Positions 58,583 through 64,000 of a DNA stretch of 64,000 nucleotides are shown here, one piece after another. The stretch is from the NCBI RefSeq assembly GCF_002736205.1, contig NZ_CP024091.1, positions 4,585,555 through 4,649,554 of the forward strand. Direction: 5' to 3'. How positions within the stretch are numbered: position 1 is the stretch's first letter; each line of letters starts with the position of its first letter. Both the position numbers and the translations under genes were made by a program. Under the pieces are notes generated by a model. The model searched no databases. It was not told where the DNA came from and saw only the letters and a program-made list of their open reading frames with translations. Origin of the DNA: Pedobacter ginsengisoli. Its GTDB lineage: Bacteria > Bacteroidota > Bacteroidia > Sphingobacteriales > Sphingobacteriaceae.

Positions 58583-59017
58583 ATGGTTAAATTTTTTGTT
58601 AAAATATTGATGGCATTTTGTGCCACTACCCTTGTTTTCTCATGTACATTAACAAATAGTAAGCCACTTTTAATAGAATTTTCGGTTGATAGTTCGGCTA
58701 TTGTATTTAGAAATATAGATCAGGCAGGGCTTTTGCAGCTTAAAAATGCACCTGCTGCAGATTCTGTTTTTTACGATGTGCTTACTGTTTTGCAAACTCC
58801 ATCTGAAAAGGATAGCCTTATAAAAGAAATGCCTGTGAATGGAAGGATAACTGCTAACGATGAAGGTTTGGTATTTGTACCGGAAAAACCATTTGTAAAA
58901 GGCAGAGATTATTTGGTTATAACTTACCTGAATTCGCGCTTTGGCAATGCCGAGGATATAATGAAAGGGAAGGTGCATGTTAGTGTAAAGCCTTTGCAGA
59001 AATTACTAACCAGATAA
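58583..59017 (+). CDS. lipoprotein of unknown function
   Basis: 144 residues. Lipoprotein signal with cysteine near residue 21 (FSCTLTNSK). The rest is short beta-rich sequence with PVNGRITANDEGLVFVPEKPFVKG; no recognised family. The ATG is 4 bases after TAATTTAG. An interrupted-repeat region follows (59036-59107). Confidence 0.65.
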   Translation: MVKFFVKILMAFCATTLVFSCTLTNSKPLLIEFSVDSSAIVFRNIDQAGLLQLKNAPAADSVFYDVLTVLQTPSEKDSLIKEMPVNGRITANDEGLVFVPEKPFVKGRDYLVITYLNSRFGNAEDIMKGKVHVSVKPLQKLLTR

Positions 59018-59035
59018 TACCAAGTCCTCACATGG

Positions 59036-59107
59036 TTCACACATCCTTCACAAAAAGGTACCTGTTTGTGTATTTGGTGTGAAGGATGTGTGTAGGAGGT
59101 GTGAAGA
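59036..59107. repeat. inverted and direct repeats after the lipoprotein gene
   Basis: CACACATCCTTCACA (59038-59052) and its exact reverse complement (59078-59092) form a 15-pair stem with a 25-base loop. GGTGTGAAG occurs at 59076-59084 and 59099-59107, and TTGTGAAG near 59119. Possible terminator of the lipoprotein gene or a binding region. Confidence 0.7.
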
Positions 59108-59208
59108 AACACTAATCTTGTGAAGAACTACGTGATTATGTAAAGAGGATCTTATTTACAGACAGAAGTGATTGTGTTATAGCATTTTTAATTTGCAAAA
59201 ATATTTCT

Positions 59209-59263
59209 TACATTTGCACGGTAATAGAGGTAAGAGGGGGCAAAAGTCCCCTCTTTTCTATTA
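59209..59263 (+). promoter_or_regulatory. promoter and leader hairpin of rimP-nusA
   Basis: TACATTTG (59209-59216) is a -7 element. A long hairpin starts 6 bases later: TAATAGA (59222-59228) pairs with TCTATTA (59257-59263), with an inner stem AAGAGGGG (59232-59239) with CCCCTCTT (59248-59255). It ends in a TTTTCTATTATT stretch, so it could act as an attenuator. Confidence 0.6.
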
Positions 59264-59277
59264 TTGGTGAATTGGTT

Positions 59278-59742
59278 ATGCAGATAGAAAAAAGAGTAAC
59301 AGAGTTAGTAGAAGAAAAAATTTCGGACAGACCGGAGTTGTTTCTTGTTGAGGTGAAAATGCTGCCAAATAACAAACTGATTATCCATGTTGATGGCGAT
59401 CAAGGAATCACAATACAGGATTGCGCGGCTATTAGCAGACATGTTGGTTTTCATTTGGAAGAAGAAAACACCATTGATAAAGCATATAATCTGGAGGTTT
59501 CATCGCCTGGTGTAGGTGAGCCATTGAAGCTGAAAAGACAATACGATAAAAACGTTGGGCGTGATTTAAGTGTAAAACTTGCTGCCGGCGAAATAAAAGA
59601 AGGTAAGTTACTTTCTGTAGATGATAATGGCATCACTATAGAAGCAAAAGTGAAAGAAAAAGGAAAAAAGGCGATTCTGGTAGAAACCGGAATAGATTTT
59701 AGTAGTATAACAGAAACAAAGGTTTTAATTTCATTTAAATAA
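59278..59742 (+). CDS. rimP: ribosome maturation factor RimP
   Basis: 154 residues from the ATG at 59278 (TTG at 59272 would add two). RimP domains: N-terminal (VTELVEEKISDRPELFLVEVKM), CAAISRHVGFHLEEEN, LEVSSPGVGEPLK and a C-terminal SH3-like part. It helps 30S assembly. It is followed by nusA after 2 bases. Standard length. Confidence 0.96.
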   Translation: MQIEKRVTELVEEKISDRPELFLVEVKMLPNNKLIIHVDGDQGITIQDCAAISRHVGFHLEEENTIDKAYNLEVSSPGVGEPLKLKRQYDKNVGRDLSVKLAAGEIKEGKLLSVDDNGITIEAKVKEKGKKAILVETGIDFSSITETKVLISFK

Positions 59743-59744
59743 AA

Positions 59745-60980
59745 ATGAGCAATATTAATTTAATCGATTCATTTCAGGAGTTCAAGGACTTTAAGAACAT
59801 CGACCGCCCTACAGTGATTAGTGTGCTGGAAGAGGTATTTCGCAGTATGTTGCGTAAAAAATATGGTACTGATGAGAATTGTGACGTAATTGTTAACCCG
59901 GATAACGGAGATTTAGAGATCTGGCGTACCAGAAAAGTGATGGAAGATGGCTTTTCTGAGGACGATGATTTAGAAATTGAACTTGCTGAGGTTAAACAGT
60001 TGGATCCGGATATGGAAGTTGGCGACGATTACATTGAGCAGATCACTTTAGAGAGTTTTGGAAGAAGAGCTATTTTAGCTGCCCGCCAAACTCTTGTTTC
60101 AAAAGTATTAGAACTTGAAAAAGACGAAATCTTTAAAAAATATAAAGACAGGGTTGGTGAGATTGTAACCGGAGAGGTTTACCAGGTTTGGAAAAAAGAA
60201 ACACTGGTTCTTGATGATGAAGGCAACGAATTAATGATGCCTAAAACTGAACAGATCCCGGCTGATTATTTCAAAAAAGGTGATACCGTTCGTGCCGTAA
60301 TCCTTAAAGTGGATATGGTGAACAGCACTCCAAAAATTATTATTTCCAGAATTGCCCCTGAGTTTTTACAGCGCTTATTCGAAATTGAAGTTCCTGAGAT
60401 TTTTGATGGTTTAATTACCATTAAGAAAATTGTTCGTGAACCGGGAGAAAGAGCTAAAGTTGCTGTAGAATCTTACGATGATAGAATTGATCCGGTAGGA
60501 GCTTGTGTGGGTATGAAAGGTTCCCGTATACATGGTATTGTTAGAGAGCTTAAAAATGAAAATATTGATGTAATTAACTTTACCAATAACATTTCATTAT
60601 ATATAACCAGAGCGCTAAGCCCTGCAAAAATCACCTCTATTAAGTTAGATGATGAAACAAAACATGCTTCAGTTTACTTAAAACCTGATCAGGTTTCGTT
60701 GGCAATTGGTCGCGGTGGTCATAACATTAAACTTGCCGGAAAATTAACCGGTTATGAAATAGATGTATACCGTGAAGCTGGTGAAGAGGATGAGGATGTG
60801 GATATTGAAGAATTCTCGGATGAGATCGATAGCTGGATCATCGATGAGCTAAAAGCTATCGGATGTGATACTGCTAAAAGTGTGTTAGCACTTTCCGTTG
60901 ATGAATTGGTTAAACGTACCGATTTGGAGGAAGAAACCATCAAGGAAGTGATGAGTATTTTGAAATCAGAATTTGAATAA
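59745..60980 (+). CDS. nusA: transcription factor NusA
   Basis: 411 residues: N-terminal RNAP-binding domain, S1 (about 130-200, GEIVTGEVYQVWKK), KH1 and KH2 (GACVGMKGSRIHGIV and LAIGRGGHNIKLA). The C-terminal acidic region has EEDEDVDIEEFSDE followed by a single short AR-like helix-hairpin part. It controls pausing, termination and antitermination. It starts 2 bases after rimP. Shorter than E. coli NusA (495). Confidence 0.97.
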   Translation: MSNINLIDSFQEFKDFKNIDRPTVISVLEEVFRSMLRKKYGTDENCDVIVNPDNGDLEIWRTRKVMEDGFSEDDDLEIELAEVKQLDPDMEVGDDYIEQITLESFGRRAILAARQTLVSKVLELEKDEIFKKYKDRVGEIVTGEVYQVWKKETLVLDDEGNELMMPKTEQIPADYFKKGDTVRAVILKVDMVNSTPKIIISRIAPEFLQRLFEIEVPEIFDGLITIKKIVREPGERAKVAVESYDDRIDPVGACVGMKGSRIHGIVRELKNENIDVINFTNNISLYITRALSPAKITSIKLDDETKHASVYLKPDQVSLAIGRGGHNIKLAGKLTGYEIDVYREAGEEDEDVDIEEFSDEIDSWIIDELKAIGCDTAKSVLALSVDELVKRTDLEEETIKEVMSILKSEFE

Positions 60981-61024
60981 TACAAAAACTCACGACCTAC
61001 AATGAAATAAATAAGAATAAACGT

Positions 61025-61032
61025 TACTTTTG
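61025..61032 (+). promoter_or_regulatory. -7 element (TACTTTTG) before infB
   Basis: Exact TAnnTTTG in the 82-base nusA-infB spacer, 30 bases before the ATG at 61063. Possible internal promoter. Confidence 0.45.
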
Positions 61033-61062
61033 TATAAGAATTAAAGAAAAAATAGGATATCA

Positions 61063-64000
61063 ATGTCAGACGACAAACCAATAATTTTATTTAAAGCAGT
61101 TAAGGAACTTAACGTAGGGATAGCTACGGCCGTTGAGTTCCTGGAAAAGAAAGGCTTTTCTGTTGAGAATAAACCCACTACTAAGCTCTCTCGCGACATG
61201 TATAATGCGCTGTTAAAAGAGTTTCAGGGCGATAAAATCGTAAAAGAAGAAGCCAATCAGATTGTTATTGGTAAAATTCGTCGTGATGAACCTGAAGTAA
61301 CTGAGAAAGTTGCTGAGGCACCTAGAAAAAATGTTGAATTCGAAAACGAAGGCGTTTTAATAAAGAATCTTCATTCATATACTCCTCCAGCTGAGAAGCC
61401 TAAGGAAGAAGTTCCGGCTAAACCGGAAGCTCCTGCAGAAAAAGCAGATGAAAGCTCTTTGCCAGGTGTTAAAATAGTAGGAAAAATAAATCTTGATGAT
61501 TTAAATTCTAAAACGCGCCCGGTTAAAGCTGAAGAAGCTCCTGCGCCTGTTCCGGCTCCAGAGCCTAAAGCTCCGGTTGCTGAAGAGCCAGTTAAGGAAG
61601 TTGTAAAAGAAGAAAAACCAGTTGAGAAGGTTGAAAAACCAGTAGAAGAGGTAAAACAAGAGGTTGTAAAGCCTGTTGAAGAAGCTAAACCTGTGGTTGA
61701 GCAACCTAAAGTTGCAGAACAACCAGTAGTAGTGAAAGCCCCGGAACCAGTAGTGCCTAAGGCTGCGCCTGTTACTCCTCCACCGGCTCCTAAAGTTGAA
61801 AAGCCTGAGGAATCAGAGGTTATTAAGGCTCGTTCAGTAAAGCTTTCAGGTCCGAATATTATAGGTAAAATTGTATTGCCTACAACACCAGATCGTAAAT
61901 CTCAGCCTGTTGCATCTTCTGCTGATAGTGCTGATGCGAAGAGAAAACGTAAGCGTAAAAAAACTCCGGGAGGGCATCCTGGTCAGGGTGGTCATGGCCA
62001 ACCTTCAGGTGGTAACCAACACGGCGGACAGGCAGGACAACAAGGGCAACCGGGTCAGCAAAAACCTGCAGCCCCTATAGGTAACAGACCGGATTTTAGA
62101 AATAACACAAACAATACTGCCAACAGGCCTAATTTTAGGAACAATAAACCAGGTGGAGGTCATAGCCACAGTGGTCCTAAAGAAGAACCTACGGAAAAAG
62201 AAATACAAGATCAGATTAAAGCCACGCTTGCACGTTTAAGTGGAGCAGGTAAATCTGGTAAGTTTGCTCAGCGTGCTAAATTACGTCGTCAAAAACGTGA
62301 TGATGTTGCGCTTTCAGCAGACGAGGCTGCAATGGAACAAGAATTGCAATCGAGAGTTTTAAAGGTTACAGAGTTTGTTACGGCAAATGAATTGGCTACA
62401 ATGATGGATGAACCAGTTACAAAGATTATCGCAACTTGTATGAGTTTGGGAATGTTTGTATCTATTAACCAACGTTTGGATGCTGAAACCTTAACAATTG
62501 TTGCTGATGAGTTTGGTTACGAAATTCAATTCGTTAAACCGGATGATGAAAGCGATGTTATTATTGAAGAAGAGGATTCTGAAGAGGATTTATTGCCGAG
62601 AGCACCTGTTGTTACCATTATGGGACACGTGGATCATGGTAAAACATCTTTGCTGGATTACATCCGTAAAGCGAATGTAGTAGCCGGTGAGGCGGGTGGT
62701 ATTACCCAGCACATTGGTGCTTACATGGTAACTACTTCGACCGGTAAAAAAGTTACTTTCTTAGATACTCCGGGTCACGAGGCCTTTACGGCGATGCGTG
62801 CTCGTGGTGCTAAGGTAGCAGATATTGCAATTATTGTTGTAGCTGCGGATGATGCGGTGATGCCTCAAACAAAAGAGGCTATTAACCATGCTCAGGCTGC
62901 GGGCGTACCATTGGTGTTTGCCTTTACAAAAATTGACAAACCAGGTGCAAACTCAGATAAAATACGTGAGCAATTATCGATAATGAATATCCTTGTTGAG
63001 GATTGGGGTGGAAACTTCCAGTCGCAGGAGATATCTGGTAAAAGCGGTTTAAATGTTGACTTACTTTTAGAGAAAGTTTTACTAGAGGCAGAGTTGTTAG
63101 ACTTAAAAGCTAATCCTAATAAACGTGCAACAGGTAGTGTAATTGAGGCAACTTTGGATAAAGGACGTGGTATTGTTACTACGGTTCTTGTACAGGCAGG
63201 TACATTAAAAATTGGTGACCCTATTTTGGCAGGTAGTTATAGCGGACGTGTAAAAGCGTTGTTTAACGAACGTGGACAAAAAGTTGATAAAGCAGGCCCA
63301 TCAGTACCGGTTCAGGTATTGGGTATGCAAGGTGCGCCTACTGCAGGTGATAGATTCAATGCACTTGAAAGTGAAGTTGAAGCAAGAGAAATTGCAAACA
63401 AACGTTTACAATTGATGCGTGAACAGGGGCTTCGTACTCAGAAACACATTACTCTTGATGAGATTGGTCGTCGTTTAGCAATTGGTAACTTTAAAGAGCT
63501 TAACCTGATTGTTAAAGGTGATGTGGATGGTTCAATTGAAGCACTATCTGATTCATTACTGAAACTTTCTACTGAAGAGATTCAAATCAATATCATTAGT
63601 AAAGCTGTAGGTCAGATCTCTGAATCTGATGTATTGTTAGCTTCTGCTTCTGATGCGATCATTATAGGTTTCCAGGTTCGCCCGTCGTCAGGTGCGCGTA
63701 AACTGGCAGAGGCTGAGCAGATAGATATCCGCTTATATTCTATCATCTACGATGCAATCAATGAGATTAAAGCGGCGATGGAAGGTATGTTGGCTCCTGA
63801 GTTTGAAGAGAAAATCACTGCTAACGTTGAGATCAGAGAAACCTTTAAAATTACTAAAGTTGGTACAATTGCCGGATGTATGGTGTTGGATGGTACGATT
63901 ACACGTAATAGTAAAATCCGTATTGTTAGAGATGGTGTGGTAATTTATACAGGTGAATTGGCTTCGTTGAAACGCTATAAAGATGATGTTAAAGAGGTAT
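61063..64000 (+). CDS. infB: translation initiation factor IF-2, 3' end outside window
   Basis: The frame is open from the ATG at 61063 to the edge, 979 residues so far. N-terminal IF2_N-like part (about 1-80), a long linker rich in Pro/Glu/Lys (about 85-270), then a Gly/Gln/His/Asn-rich stretch (about 300-370), a second IF2_N (about 415-470), the G domain with G1 GHVDHGKT, G3 DTPGHEAF and G4 TKID, then domains 2-4. It brings initiator tRNA to the 30S subunit. Probably about 20-40 residues are missing. The low-complexity linker is typical of Bacteroidetes IF-2. Confidence 0.97.
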   Translation, partial: MSDDKPIILFKAVKELNVGIATAVEFLEKKGFSVENKPTTKLSRDMYNALLKEFQGDKIVKEEANQIVIGKIRRDEPEVTEKVAEAPRKNVEFENEGVLIKNLHSYTPPAEKPKEEVPAKPEAPAEKADESSLPGVKIVGKINLDDLNSKTRPVKAEEAPAPVPAPEPKAPVAEEPVKEVVKEEKPVEKVEKPVEEVKQEVVKPVEEAKPVVEQPKVAEQPVVVKAPEPVVPKAAPVTPPPAPKVEKPEESEVIKARSVKLSGPNIIGKIVLPTTPDRKSQPVASSADSADAKRKRKRKKTPGGHPGQGGHGQPSGGNQHGGQAGQQGQPGQQKPAAPIGNRPDFRNNTNNTANRPNFRNNKPGGGHSHSGPKEEPTEKEIQDQIKATLARLSGAGKSGKFAQRAKLRRQKRDDVALSADEAAMEQELQSRVLKVTEFVTANELATMMDEPVTKIIATCMSLGMFVSINQRLDAETLTIVADEFGYEIQFVKPDDESDVIIEEEDSEEDLLPRAPVVTIMGHVDHGKTSLLDYIRKANVVAGEAGGITQHIGAYMVTTSTGKKVTFLDTPGHEAFTAMRARGAKVADIAIIVVAADDAVMPQTKEAINHAQAAGVPLVFAFTKIDKPGANSDKIREQLSIMNILVEDWGGNFQSQEISGKSGLNVDLLLEKVLLEAELLDLKANPNKRATGSVIEATLDKGRGIVTTVLVQAGTLKIGDPILAGSYSGRVKALFNERGQKVDKAGPSVPVQVLGMQGAPTAGDRFNALESEVEAREIANKRLQLMREQGLRTQKHITLDEIGRRLAIGNFKELNLIVKGDVDGSIEALSDSLLKLSTEEIQINIISKAVGQISESDVLLASASDAIIIGFQVRPSSGARKLAEAEQIDIRLYSIIYDAINEIKAAMEGMLAPEFEEKITANVEIRETFKITKVGTIAGCMVLDGTITRNSKIRIVRDGVVIYTGELASLKRYKDDVKEV

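Noticed and set aside
61965..62160. Gly/Gln/His-rich stretch as a tandem repeat or collagen-like gene
   Set aside because: It is the in-frame low-complexity linker of IF-2.

Overview
The window comes from a member of the Bacteroidota, most probably a Sphingobacteriaceae relative of Pedobacter. Evidence: A+T-rich DNA, promoters of the Bacteroidetes type (TTTG about -33, TAnnTTTG about -7), SusC-style outer-membrane receptors with a CarboxypepD_reg N-terminal repeat, families largely confined to the phylum (DUF4270, DUF4374, DUF4407) and the housekeeping order rplM-rpsI-rpsB-tsf, pyrH-frr, rimP-nusA-infB. It looks like ordinary chromosome: I saw no insertion sequence, prophage, CRISPR array, tRNA or rRNA gene.

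Region 1 (1-12.8 kb) is a mixed set dominated by proteolysis and small membrane functions: an M28 peptidase cut by the window edge, DUF4407, rhodanese, a dipeptide epimerase, rhomboid, an M14 carboxypeptidase, peptidase T, a YeeE/YedE pair, a methyltransferase, a beta-CASP hydrolase and a YtxH protein.

Region 2 (12.8-22.8 kb, minus strand) is a seven-gene iron-uptake locus. A FecI-type sigma factor and a short FecR are followed by a DUF4374 lipoprotein, a TonB-dependent receptor, a second DUF4374 lipoprotein, a PepSY membrane protein and a large outer-membrane barrel. The core order receptor, DUF4374, PepSY is that of the XusABC xenosiderophore system of Bacteroides thetaiotaomicron; here there is a second DUF4374 gene and a dedicated sigma factor. 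I found a 31-base gapless two-block motif repeated before fecR and before the receptor, a candidate promoter for this sigma factor.

Region 3 (22.9-27.0 kb, plus) is a partial non-phosphorylating L-fucose pathway: L-fuconate dehydratase, an SSS symporter, a lipoprotein form of RhaM-type mutarotase and an SDR dehydrogenase. Region 4 (27.1-34.3 kb) holds rplM, rpsI, rpsB, tsf, nagA, pyrH, frr and an ABC exporter.

Region 5 (34.3-40.1 kb, minus) concerns thiamine: a TPP riboswitch controls a TonB receptor, a divergent ThiE/TenI protein and an MFS transporter; just upstream is a PnuC-family transporter overlapping a NadR-like kinase. Region 6 (40-49.5 kb) contains carB (short, without the C-terminal regulatory domain), lemA with DUF3137, radA, rng and a 29-residue very basic protein. 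Region 7 (49.5-64 kb) contains a TPR protein, an HU homologue, mutY-ssb, DUF4270, a half-size GT5 protein, panC-panD, an acyl-CoA dehydrogenase, a MazG-like pyrophosphohydrolase and rimP-nusA-infB, with infB running off the right edge.

A recurring feature is a -7-like element only 4-5 bases before the ATG of several genes, which predicts leaderless transcripts. Several starts are corrected by internal terminators or promoters (radA, the PnuC-type gene, the thiamine receptor, the acyl-CoA dehydrogenase).
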